From Chryseobacterium suipulveris (GTDB lineage Bacteria > Bacteroidota > Bacteroidia > Flavobacteriales > Weeksellaceae), in contig NZ_CP094532.1 of the NCBI RefSeq assembly GCF_022811685.1, forward strand, positions 1,885,501 to 1,949,500: a DNA stretch of 64,000 nt, given 5' to 3'. Numbering within the stretch: the stretch's first letter is position 1; every line of letters begins with the position of its first letter. The notes under the pieces are model-generated. The model was not told where the DNA came from and made no database searches. It was given only the letters and a program-made list of their open reading frames with translations. Of this stretch, positions 49,554-57,821 are shown one piece after another. Position numbers and translations under genes: made by a program.

Positions 49554-50327
49554 TTACCGCGCTTTTTCAAGTTGGTAAAGATAAAGTTTGTTGGCGCTGA
49601 CTTCAAAATATGTGGCGGAGTTTTTATCCACAATTGCAGAATTTGCGGCTTTGAAAATTGTTTTCAGCTCGCCATTCTCTATGCTTTGAATTTGATTCTG
49701 ACCGATAACGAGGATGTTTTCGTTTTCGCGGCGCAGCTTTCTTCCATTTTCCAATGTTAGCTGAAACGATTTGCCCGTACGCATTTCGAAGACCGTAAGG
49801 TTTTCTTTTTTGAGGAGATAAAGTCTGTTTTCAAAAACCAGCATATCGACGATCTCATCAAAACTAAAATTCAACGCGAAGGAATTGCTGACCGCATCCT
49901 GCCTGAAATTATACTGGATGAGCCGTTTCGTACTCTCGTCAAGCAACCAGATTTGTTGCAGATCTTCCGCATAAACCATTTTGATGAACCCAAATTTCTG
50001 GCGGAAGTTTACAGTTTGAATGAGGTTCAGGTTTTGGTCATAGAATTTCAGTTCCTGCGCATTTTCCGAAAACAGCGGAATGTTGAGCGGATTCTGCACC
50101 GACTGTATTTTGAAAGGCAGCGTCAACAACAGTTTCCCCGTTTGTTTTCCAAGGGAATCATATTTGGTCAATGAAAAATCTTTGTTTTTGTAGAGGTATA
50201 GATTCCCATAATCGTCGGCGAAGAGGTCGTTTGCATCTTTTAGTTTCAGCGAATCCATTGGGAAAACCCGCTGCGCAGAAATTGTGCAGAAAACGAGAAA
50301 AGCGAGGATGGAGATCAATTTTTTCAA
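49554..50327 (-). CDS. Secreted beta-propeller-like protein of unknown function
   Basis: 257 residues with signal peptide MKKLISILAFLVFCTISAQ. The remainder consists of repeated beta-rich segments with aromatic/Asp turns (ANDLFADDYGNLYLYKNKDFSL; QELKFYDQNLNLIQTVNF; MVYAEDLQQIWLLDESTKRL; MLVFENRLYLLKKENLTVFEM), in the manner of a propeller or NHL-like repeat protein. I do not recognise a named family. Cell envelope location expected; it follows the kinase gene region on the same strand. Confidence 0.7.
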   Translation of the reverse strand: MKKLISILAFLVFCTISAQRVFPMDSLKLKDANDLFADDYGNLYLYKNKDFSLTKYDSLGKQTGKLLLTLPFKIQSVQNPLNIPLFSENAQELKFYDQNLNLIQTVNFRQKFGFIKMVYAEDLQQIWLLDESTKRLIQYNFRQDAVSNSFALNFSFDEIVDMLVFENRLYLLKKENLTVFEMRTGKSFQLTLENGRKLRRENENILVIGQNQIQSIENGELKTIFKAANSAIVDKNSATYFEVSANKLYLYQLEKAR

Positions 50328-50753
50328 CCGAAATTTTGGTGTTTTACACCTTTTTTATTGATGACCTTTAGACATCATTCTTTGTTGTGTGTAGTATTAT
50401 TTCTCGCAACGCACGCAAAGCAATTTTTACTAAAGTACTTCAAATTTCAAGAGCGCAAAGGCATTTCATTTAGCAAAGACAGACCAAGACTTTAATTTTT
50501 TGTACAAATATCTTGAGTTCGACTTGCCCTCTTTGTGTAGCTTTAATAAGCTATAGCGCCTTTGTTTAGCTTAAAAGAGTGATAACAAATTAATAATTCT
50601 TTGTGTGGCTTTGCGAGTATTTTTTATCGCAACGCACGCAAAGAAATTTTTACTAAAATACTTCAAATTTCAAGAGCGCAATGGCATTTCATTTAGCAAC
50701 AGGATGTATTCTAACTTTAGGTTTGTGTTAAACTCAATTTCTCTGGACTTAAA
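50328..50753. repeat. Repeat-rich spacer with a 73-bp direct repeat
   Basis: Two 73-bp copies (50404-50476 and 50627-50699) differ at only three positions and are 223 bp apart; both carry GCAACGCACGCAAAG and TTTCAAGAGCGCAA. Between them lie family-2 segments (TTTGTGTAGCTTTAATAAGC, CTTTGTTTAGCTTAAA). No gene is seen in this 425-bp gap. Confidence 0.85.
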
Positions 50754-51776
50754 TTAATCGATCGAAACCTCGTAAATTTTCGGCCAGTTTTTCCCTGTAA
50801 CGAGCATATTCTCACCTTTGAACGCGATTCCGTTCAGCACATCGTCGCTTCCTGTGGTGTGCAGTTTCGCAATTTCAGTGAAATCGAATTTCCCGACCAC
50901 TTCTCCATTTTTGGGATTGATTTTCAGGATGATCGGTTTCTGCCAAACGTTGGCGTAAATAAATCCTTTGTGGTATTCCAGTTCATTGAGTTGGTCATAA
51001 GCTTCGGTATTTCCCGCAACAGAAATAAAACGCACGAGTTTCGAAGGATCAGCTACGTCGAGGAAATAAATATTCTTCGTCCCGTCTGAAGCGATCAGGT
51101 TTTTGCCGTCGTACGTTAAACCCCATCCTTCTCCCATCACGTTTGGATAAGGAAATTCGCCCAAAAGTTTCAGCGAGGTTTTATCGTAGATAAATCCCTT
51201 TTTATTTTGCCAAGTCAGCTGGTAAACCTTATCGCCAATAATCGTCGCACCTTCGGAGAACACGTCGTCTGGTTGCGCAGTTTCCGCAATCGGAGTTGTT
51301 GCACCTAAATTATATTTCAATATTCGAGACGAGCCGTTTTGTCCGTCGGACTCATAAATCGTGTTTCCGTCGAGCTGAAAACCCTGCACAAAATTTTCTG
51401 TAGAGTGTGGATATTCTTTAACAATTTTATAGTTGAGTATTGCTTCGGGATTTTTCGCAAAAACATTGATGGTTGCGTCCTGATTCAGGACTTCGCCATT
51501 TTTCTTTTTGATGTTGAACGTTACCGCATTGTCGCCCAAAGTAAAAAACTCGGGGTCCACCACCAACTTCGAAGTTTCCTTGTCGCCAAAACTGATGGAG
51601 ATGCTTTCCGCATTGTCGGTCACTTCTTTAGGTAAAGTCAGCACGTCGCCGAAATGGTAACCTTTGCTTTCCATCGACATATTGTAGTCGTTCAGCGTAT
51701 TGAGAATTTCCTTGTCATTGTTGCAGGAAACTAAAAAGGTGAAAACCAGGGCGGCTAAAAGAATCCTATTCTTCAT
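50754..51776 (-). CDS. Glutaminyl-peptide cyclotransferase, lipoprotein
   Basis: 340 residues from the ATG at 51776, with a lipobox (TFLVSC). The C-terminal three quarters form the five-bladed propeller of plant-type glutaminyl cyclases: VQGFQLDGNTIYESDGQNGSS, QLTWQNKKGFIYDKTSL, MGEGWGLTYDGKNLIASDG, LNELEYHKGFIYANVWQKP and VLNGIAF...MLVTGKNWPKIYEV. It converts N-terminal Gln to pyroglutamate, a common maturation step for Bacteroidota exported proteins whose mature N-terminus is Gln. The N-terminal ~110 residues are an additional beta domain. Confidence 0.92.
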   Translation of the reverse strand: MKNRILLAALVFTFLVSCNNDKEILNTLNDYNMSMESKGYHFGDVLTLPKEVTDNAESISISFGDKETSKLVVDPEFFTLGDNAVTFNIKKKNGEVLNQDATINVFAKNPEAILNYKIVKEYPHSTENFVQGFQLDGNTIYESDGQNGSSRILKYNLGATTPIAETAQPDDVFSEGATIIGDKVYQLTWQNKKGFIYDKTSLKLLGEFPYPNVMGEGWGLTYDGKNLIASDGTKNIYFLDVADPSKLVRFISVAGNTEAYDQLNELEYHKGFIYANVWQKPIILKINPKNGEVVGKFDFTEIAKLHTTGSDDVLNGIAFKGENMLVTGKNWPKIYEVSID

Positions 51777-52310
51777 TAAAAATAATTTTTCCAAAAATAC
51801 TGAATTTTAGCAACACAAAAAAAGAGACAAGAACCAAGTAAAAAGAGCCAAGAGACAAGGAAAAAGAGCCAAGAAGAAAGAACCAAGAACCAAGAACCAA
51901 GAATCAAGAATCAAGGAAAAAGAAAAAGGGGAAAGAGCAACGTAACAATTTAAGTGAATAATTAAACCAAATTAATAAAGTCATTAAAATCTGCCTGTAG
52001 TGCATAATCAGTTGAAGAATAAGCTACTAAACATCAGAACATTGATGCTTGACCACGAAATTCAAGATTCGACGGGGTCAAGCGAATTTGATTAAGCGAA
52101 AGCTTCAAAACCAATTTATTGGTCACCTTTGCTATCTTAATCATTAGTTAAACCATTGAAAATCTTTACGTGTATTTTATTTCTCGCAAGTTTTGACAAA
52201 AGTCCGCACATTCTTAAGACAAACCAAGGCACTAAAGTTTAACAATGACATACAAAGTTCTACCAATCTAAGCCATGGTTAATTATCTTTGTCAATTAAC
52301 TCCAAATACA
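51777..52310. repeat. Spacer with AACCAAG heptads and a family-2 repeat copy
   Basis: 51817-51930 holds (A)GAACCA/AGAATCA and AGAGCCA units at 7-nt spacing. From 52191 to 52260 lies a ~70-bp copy, in opposite orientation, of the sequence at 56932-57000 (shared TTTTGACAAAAG, AAGACAAACCAAGGCACTAA and TTTAACAATGACA). No gene is seen in this stretch. Confidence 0.8.
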
Positions 52311-53921
52311 ATGAAGAATTACGCAATACTTTTCCTGCTGGTTTCCGCGATGTTCAATGCGCAGCAATTCACCAAAAAAGATACACTGAAAGGTTCCGAT
52401 ACGCAGTTCAGGGATTTCTGGGACGTGAAAAAATATGAGCTTACCGTGGAACCTGATTTTGAGAAAAAGTTGGTTTCGGGAACAAACACCATCAGTTTCG
52501 AGATTACCAAAGATGTGGTGAATCCCGTGTTCCAGATCGATCTGCAGCAGCCGATGAACTACAAAATCATCGCGACCGACGAGAAACTGTGTTCCTCAAA
52601 ACGCGACGGCGACTTCATCTTCATCGAAACCAAAAAAGCGTACAAGAAAGGCGAAAAGCATTCCTTCACCATCCAATATTGGGGGAATCCGACGATTGCG
52701 AAAAACGCACCTTGGGACGGCGGTTGGGTTTTTACCACAGATCAGAACGGCAATCCGTGGATTTCTGTCGCGCAGGAAGGAATCGGTTCCTCGGTTTGGC
52801 TCCCCACGAAAGACATCTGGAGCGACGAACCCGACAACGGAATCCTGATGAAAATTATCACACCCAAAGATTTGGTGGGCGTCGGAAACGGACGGCTGAT
52901 TTCCACCACCGAAGAAAAGGGCAAAAAAATATTTACCTGGGAAGTGAAAAATCCCATCAACAATTACTCGATCATTCCCAATGTCGGGAAATATGTGAAT
53001 TTCAAAGAAACCTACGACGGCGAAAAAGGAAAACTCGACCTGGATTACTGGGTTTTGGATTACAATCTCGACCGCGCCAAAAGACAGTTCCTACAGGTAA
53101 AACCGATGATGAACGCGTTTGAATTTTGGTTTGGACCTTATCCGTTTTACGAGGATTCCTACAAATTGGTTGAAAGTCCGTATCTCGGGATGGAGCACCA
53201 AAGTTCGGTGGCGTACGGAAATCACTATATCAACGGATATCTGGGAAGGGATTTGTCGCGAACGGGAGTCGGTTTGAACTGGGATTTCATCATCATCCAC
53301 GAAAGCGGACACGAGTGGTTTGCCAACAACATCACCGCGAAAGACCAAGCCGATATGTGGATCCACGAAGGTTTCACCTGTTATTCCGAAACGCTTTTCA
53401 CGGAAAAGTTTATGGACAAAAAATCTGCGGAAACCTATATTCAGGGACTTCGCTACAATATCCGAAACGACAAGCCGATCATCGGGAAATACGGCGTCGG
53501 AAACGAGGGAAGCAGCGATATGTACTACAAAGGTGCGAATATGCTCCACACGATTCGGCAAGTCATTAACGACGACGAGAAATTCAGGCAGATTCTGAGA
53601 GGACTCAACAAGGATTTCTACCACCAAACCGTGACCACTAAACAGGTTGAAGATTATATCAACCAAAAATCGGGAATAGACTTCACTTCCGTTTTCAACC
53701 AATATCTAAGGACGGCGAAAATCCCCGTTCTCGAATACTCGCAAAAAGGAAAAACCCTGAAATTCCGCTACAGCAACACGGTTCCGAATTTCAAACTCCC
53801 AATCAGAATCAATGGAAACCAAACCATTTCGCCCACAGAAAAATGGCAGTCGGTACAACTGAAATCTAAAAACCCCGTGGAATTTGACAGGAATTATTAT
53901 GTGGAGTTGATGGGGAGTTGA
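52311..53921 (+). CDS. M1-family metallopeptidase
   Basis: 536 residues from the ATG at 52311, with a signal peptide (NYAILFLLVSAMFNAQ). The zinc motif HESGHEWFANN, with the third ligand Glu in WIHEGFTCYSE, gives HExxH-x18-E (~residue 325); the exopeptidase motif GMEHQSSVAYG lies about 35 residues earlier, in place of GAMEN. A C-terminal helical and beta region follows. Expected to be a periplasmic aminopeptidase. The longer reading from 52275 is rejected because the added codons precede the signal peptide. Confidence 0.93.
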   Translation: MKNYAILFLLVSAMFNAQQFTKKDTLKGSDTQFRDFWDVKKYELTVEPDFEKKLVSGTNTISFEITKDVVNPVFQIDLQQPMNYKIIATDEKLCSSKRDGDFIFIETKKAYKKGEKHSFTIQYWGNPTIAKNAPWDGGWVFTTDQNGNPWISVAQEGIGSSVWLPTKDIWSDEPDNGILMKIITPKDLVGVGNGRLISTTEEKGKKIFTWEVKNPINNYSIIPNVGKYVNFKETYDGEKGKLDLDYWVLDYNLDRAKRQFLQVKPMMNAFEFWFGPYPFYEDSYKLVESPYLGMEHQSSVAYGNHYINGYLGRDLSRTGVGLNWDFIIIHESGHEWFANNITAKDQADMWIHEGFTCYSETLFTEKFMDKKSAETYIQGLRYNIRNDKPIIGKYGVGNEGSSDMYYKGANMLHTIRQVINDDEKFRQILRGLNKDFYHQTVTTKQVEDYINQKSGIDFTSVFNQYLRTAKIPVLEYSQKGKTLKFRYSNTVPNFKLPIRINGNQTISPTEKWQSVQLKSKNPVEFDRNYYVELMGS

Positions 53922-54105
53922 TTGAGGGAAGTTGTGTACATTTGGGTGTTACCTACATTATTAGTCAAACAGCACATTAGATAGGAAGAGAATCATTATT
54001 ACTTCACTAATAAAATCAGACATTGATGATTTTCTAAAAGAAAACCTAAATGGTGTTTATTTTGAGCGTGATTTTAACAACTTCCTCTAATATGAAAAAA
54101 AACCT
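53922..54105. other. Spacer with a short coding relic
   Basis: Between the M1 peptidase and the inverted-repeat element, one frame reads SLIKSDIDDFLKENLNGVYFERDFNNFL-stop (ending near 54090). It has no start and no recognisable family, and may be the tail of a lost gene. The first 30 nt resemble the sequence near 34990. Confidence 0.4.
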
Positions 54106-54271
54106 GCTGCGCAAAGTCTCCCAACTTTGAGCCGCTCCGAAACACAAAACAGCTTGCTTTTTTTCTTTATTTTTTTGCTGAATTCCTGGTAGCTTGTTTC
54201 TTGGAATTTTTGTTTACAAATATTGTAATTTGTAATGTTACGTTGCTCAAAGTCGGGAGACTTTGCGCAGC
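54106..54271. mobile_element. 166-bp element with 27-bp inverted ends
   Basis: Positions 54106-54132 and 54245-54271 are inverted repeats of 27 nt with one mismatch (outer end GCTGCGCAAAG, inner end CTTTGAGC). The ~112-bp interior is AT-rich, has no ORF, and contains a dyad around TTACAAATATTGTAATTTG. This is the structure of a small non-autonomous element. The histidine kinase gene ends 35 bp beyond it. Confidence 0.6.
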
Positions 54272-54276
54272 GAGAA

Positions 54277-54307
54277 CTCGAAACTCGAAACCCGAAACCC
54301 GAAACTC
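54277..54307 (-). repeat. Heptad array at the histidine kinase stop codon
   Basis: Four or five GTTTCGG/GTTTCGA units (coding-strand sense) follow the stop codon; the TGA at 54306-54308 overlaps the first unit. Confidence 0.75.
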
Positions 54308-55475
54308 ACCCATTCCTCATCGTAATCCTGAACGTCGTGCCTTTTCCGACCTCGGTTTGCGCAATGCGGATGTCGCCGCGGTGGTATTCCTTGATCACCC
54401 GTTTTGCGAGCGACAAACCTAATCCCCAACCTCGCTTTTTGGTGGAATAGCCGGCTTTAAAAGCATTTCTCGCCTGGAAACTGGTCATTCCTGATCCGGT
54501 GTCTTTAAAGTCGATCACCACATTTTTGTTTTTTTCGTACAGTTCGATTTCGAGTCGGCCCTCTCCTTTCATCGCGTCCACCGCGTTTTTCACAATATTT
54601 TCGATGACCCAGCTGAGCAGGATTCTGTTGTGCGGAATCAGGATTTCTCCGTGCGGAAGTACGAGCATAAATGCCACTTTTTTAGAGATCCGCGATTTCA
54701 GGTAGTCGTAGTTCTGTTGAAGGGTTTCGTTGATATTCAGATCGTTGAGTTCGGGAACGGAACCAATTTTCGAGAAACGCTCGGAAATGGTTTTCAGTCG
54801 GTTGATGTCGTTTTCGATTTCCTTCACGCCCTCGCTGTTTTCGTTTTCCATGCGGAGAATCTCGATCCAGCCGATCATCGATGAAAGTGGAGTACCGATC
54901 TGGTGCGCAGTTTCCTTTGCCAATCCTGCCCAAACGTAACCTTCGTCGGTTTTCTTGATCGTGCGCAAAAACCACAGCGAAAAGAAAATATAAGCCAAAA
55001 TAAACAGTCCCAATAAGTATGGAAAATATCGTAGATTATTCAATAATTGAGAGTTATCGTAAAACACGTACTGTTTCTGGTCGTTCGAAATTTTCAACTC
55101 AAACGGTTGGTAACGGCTTCCCATATCTTTAATTAAATGGTCAAGTCTTTTTTCGTCGTTCACAACCTCTTCAGGAATATTTCTGTAAAAGCCCTCGTCA
55201 ATAATCGCTTTACGATTCTGATCTGTCACGATAATCGGTAATTTTTCATTTTCGCGGAAAATGGTAAGGAGAAGATTTTGCGTATCAGAATCCAAAGTTT
55301 GGTTGGCTTGCTGGATCTTCATGGCCTCCGCAAAAACGCTGATTCTGTTGGTTTCGCGCTGTCTCAGCTCATTAATCAACGCTACGGAATAAATTGCAAC
55401 ACCAAAAACAATCACGGAAAACAGTCCGTAAACAACCCAAATATTGATCTTCGAAAAAAAGTTCTCTTTCTTCAT
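54306..55475 (-). CDS. Orphan sensor histidine kinase
   Basis: 389 residues. Two membrane helices (IWVVYGLFSVIVFGVAIYSV and YFPYLLGLFILAYIFFSL) bracket a periplasmic sensor region of ~120 residues (EKLPIIVTDQNRKAIIDEGF...). The H-box LAKETAHQIGTPLSSMIGW (~residue 187) carries the phospho-accepting His; N box VIENIVKNAVDAMKG, G1 DTGSGM and G2 GWGLGLSLAKRV complete the ATP site. No response regulator gene adjoins. Its ATG follows the dacB stop codon without a gap, so the two are translationally coupled, hinting at sensing of cell-wall state. Confidence 0.92.
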   Translation of the reverse strand: MKKENFFSKINIWVVYGLFSVIVFGVAIYSVALINELRQRETNRISVFAEAMKIQQANQTLDSDTQNLLLTIFRENEKLPIIVTDQNRKAIIDEGFYRNIPEEVVNDEKRLDHLIKDMGSRYQPFELKISNDQKQYVFYDNSQLLNNLRYFPYLLGLFILAYIFFSLWFLRTIKKTDEGYVWAGLAKETAHQIGTPLSSMIGWIEILRMENENSEGVKEIENDINRLKTISERFSKIGSVPELNDLNINETLQQNYDYLKSRISKKVAFMLVLPHGEILIPHNRILLSWVIENIVKNAVDAMKGEGRLEIELYEKNKNVVIDFKDTGSGMTSFQARNAFKAGYSTKKRGWGLGLSLAKRVIKEYHRGDIRIAQTEVGKGTTFRITMRNG

Positions 55476-56846
55476 CTATTTTAACATGTTCAGGACTTTA
55501 TACAGCGCGTCGCTCAGATTCGAACTCTGGAAATTGTTGAGAATAATGGCGAAAACATATTTTTTTCCATCTTTGGAGGTGTGGTAACCTGCGAAAGATT
55601 TGGTGTCCTTCATCGTGCCGCTTTTCATTTTCATGCCATTTCCCTGCGTCGGAAAACCGTCGAAAAATTCGTTGAACCAGGGTTGCTTTCTGCTCCAAAG
55701 TAACGCCTGAACTTCAGCTCTTGCGGAAACATAATTCTGCGGCGAAAGTCCGCTTCCGTCGGCAAAATTAATCATCGCGGAGTTGATTCCCTTCCCTTTC
55801 CAAAATTCCTTTAAATAAGAAATTCCGTCATCGAAACTTCCCGAATTTTTCTTTTCTCTGGCCAAAGTTTTTATTAAAGTTTCTCCGTACAGATTCACGC
55901 TTTTCCGCATAAACCAGTAGATTATTTTATCTAAAGTCGGCGACTGGTATTCGAGTAAAGTATTTCCTTTCGAGGCAGCAGAAACCGCTTCACCATTGAT
56001 TTTCTGTAGAGAAGTCGTGGTAATTTTTCCATTCAACTCAACACCGGATTCTTTCAGCCAATTCTTGATTTCATTGGCTAAAGTCAAAGGCGGATTTGGC
56101 ATCGAACCCGAAACGGTGATTGCTTTTCCCGGCAATGTTCCGTTGATATAGGCGACATCAGAAAAAGGTGCGGTGAAAATCAAGCTTTGATCGGAGCTTC
56201 CTGCGGTTTTCACTTCATTAATCCATTTTACATTCGGCAGTTCCACGTTGGATGATTTCATTTCCCGACCGTTCATATTCAGGTCGAACTGGTTTTCGCG
56301 CCAGTTTACGCCCCAAACTCCAGCTCCGTAATAATTCCCCGAATCGTTCCACGGCCAACCTCCGGGAATCGTCTGGAAATCAAAGTAAGAATCGTCAACT
56401 ACTACATCTCCTGAGATTTTAGAAATCCCTTTTTGTTTAATGGCATCGATGAGTTTTTGTTTAAAGTTTTCGGGTTTATAACCGTCATAGCGCCAACTTC
56501 CAAGAGTCGGATCACCGTTGGATGTCACGATCAGATTTCCTGAAAGATTTCCCGACGACAGCGTTCCAGAATAAGAAACCGTCGTTGTGTACCGATAATT
56601 TTTGCCTAAAGTTTCCAGAGCAGCAGCTGCGGTAAAAATCTTTTGCGTGGAAGCGGTCGAAAGTCCCTGATTGCCTTTATACTCATAAACGAAATTTCCT
56701 GATTCATCTGCAACATACACCGAAAGGTTTGCCGAATAAGCGGGGGCAGAATTCATGAGTGCTTTCACAGCTCCGTCCAATTTCTGGGCAACGTTTTGTG
56801 CAAAAAAAAACTGGGTGCTGAAGAGCAGGATCGGCAACAGTTTCAT
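55476..56846 (-). CDS. dacB: D-alanyl-D-alanine carboxypeptidase/endopeptidase (PBP4/DacB family)
   Basis: 456 residues from the ATG at 56846, with signal peptide KLLPILLFSTQFFFAQ. The class C penicillin-binding fold is seen in LSTASTQKIFTAAAALETLG (catalytic Ser-x-x-Lys), with SDGD-type loops (SNGDPTLGSWRYDGY, VVDDSYFDF), INFADGSGLSPQNYVSA and KMKSGTMKDTKSFAGY (KTG-type motif as KSG). It trims peptidoglycan in the periplasm. The first 11 codons of the open frame before 56846 are not part of the signal. Directly coupled to the histidine kinase downstream. Confidence 0.9.
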   Translation of the reverse strand: MKLLPILLFSTQFFFAQNVAQKLDGAVKALMNSAPAYSANLSVYVADESGNFVYEYKGNQGLSTASTQKIFTAAAALETLGKNYRYTTTVSYSGTLSSGNLSGNLIVTSNGDPTLGSWRYDGYKPENFKQKLIDAIKQKGISKISGDVVVDDSYFDFQTIPGGWPWNDSGNYYGAGVWGVNWRENQFDLNMNGREMKSSNVELPNVKWINEVKTAGSSDQSLIFTAPFSDVAYINGTLPGKAITVSGSMPNPPLTLANEIKNWLKESGVELNGKITTTSLQKINGEAVSAASKGNTLLEYQSPTLDKIIYWFMRKSVNLYGETLIKTLAREKKNSGSFDDGISYLKEFWKGKGINSAMINFADGSGLSPQNYVSARAEVQALLWSRKQPWFNEFFDGFPTQGNGMKMKSGTMKDTKSFAGYHTSKDGKKYVFAIILNNFQSSNLSDALYKVLNMLK

Positions 56847-57284
56847 ACGGATTTTTATTTTCAAATAAGTGTTGTGCATTTAGGGCAAAAATTATATTCA
56901 ATTAATAATCAATTTCCTATAGAACTTTGTCTGTCATTGTTAAACTTAGTGCCTTGGTTTGTCTTAAAAATATGCGGTCTTTTGTCAAAAAAAATCCCTT
57001 GCGAACTTTGCGAGAAAAAATATTCGCAAAGCCAAACAAAGCTAAATTAATTTTTTTGCTCCAGTTAAAAGATAAACGAAGGCGCTATCGCTCATTAATA
57101 AATACACAAAGATACAAATGCAGAACAGGTTATCAAATATAAAGAAATAACTTTTTCCCCGAAAAACAGAATTCTTCAAGCATATTCAAGAATCAGAAAA
57201 TTATCGTAAAATATCCGTATAAAAATTTGCTTATTCCATATAAATTTCGTAAACTTTGTACCAACCAATCAAAAATATGAAATT
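56847..57284. repeat. Dispersed repeat family 2, copy at 56.9-57.1 kb
   Basis: The stretch 56932-57120 aligns with 32130-32320 over its whole length and, over 56932-57000, with 52191-52260 in reverse orientation. Internal dyad TTTGCGAG/ATTCGCAAA. The remainder to 57284 is AT-rich with no gene; only the start region of the stress-protein gene follows. Confidence 0.75.
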
Positions 57285-57719
57285 ATGACTTCAATTGTTA
57301 CCGGCTTATTTCCGAGCCAACTTCAGGCGGGGAAAATCTCCCAAGATTTAGAAGATGCAGGTTTCAGAAATTCTGATTATATCATGTATCTGCATGACAG
57401 AGGAATCACCAAAGAAGTGAAGACCTCGATTTGGCAATATTTTTTCGGCGACAACAGAAAACTCGAAGACGAAAGTTTGGTGATCAGTGTGAGAGTTAAC
57501 GGACCTGTAAGCACCGAAATCGTTGAGCGGATCTTTAAACAAAACGATTCCATCCACCAAAATTATTACGAAAATATTAAGTTTGAAGACGCAAAATCGT
57601 TGGATTATCTGCGAAGAATCGCATCACTGAGAGCAAGAGCGGAAATCCGATCCTCACCAGAAATCAGAACGAGAGAGCAATCCAGAGGAATCAACGCCGA
57701 AGTTGCTTTCGGAAGATAA
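57285..57719 (+). CDS. Stress-protein-like (YflT/GsiB-type) hypothetical protein
   Basis: 144 residues. The start VTGLFPSQLQAGKISQDLEDAGFRNSDYIMYL recalls the general-stress-protein 17M/YflT domain (pattern V.g.f....A...i..L...Gf...dI), found in stress-induced cytoplasmic proteins. A second module follows (SLVISVRVNGPVSTEIVERIF), then a charged, Arg-rich C-terminus. No catalytic motif. Resemblance is weak, so the family is an inference. A stop-proximal hairpin (CCGTTTCCG...CGGATTTTTT, ~57730-57757) may end it. Confidence 0.55.
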   Translation: MTSIVTGLFPSQLQAGKISQDLEDAGFRNSDYIMYLHDRGITKEVKTSIWQYFFGDNRKLEDESLVISVRVNGPVSTEIVERIFKQNDSIHQNYYENIKFEDAKSLDYLRRIASLRARAEIRSSPEIRTREQSRGINAEVAFGR

Positions 57720-57821
57720 AAATCAGAAATCCGTTTCCGTTGTGAAGCGGATTTTTTCAATCATTCATGCCCGAAAATTGTCCGCTTTTTCTTACTTTCG
57801 TGTTCTAATTGTCATTGGTAA

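Noticed and set aside
53091..53702. 203-codon open frame antisense to the M1 peptidase gene
   Set aside because: Lies across the HExxH region of a real gene and shows no recognisable protein features.
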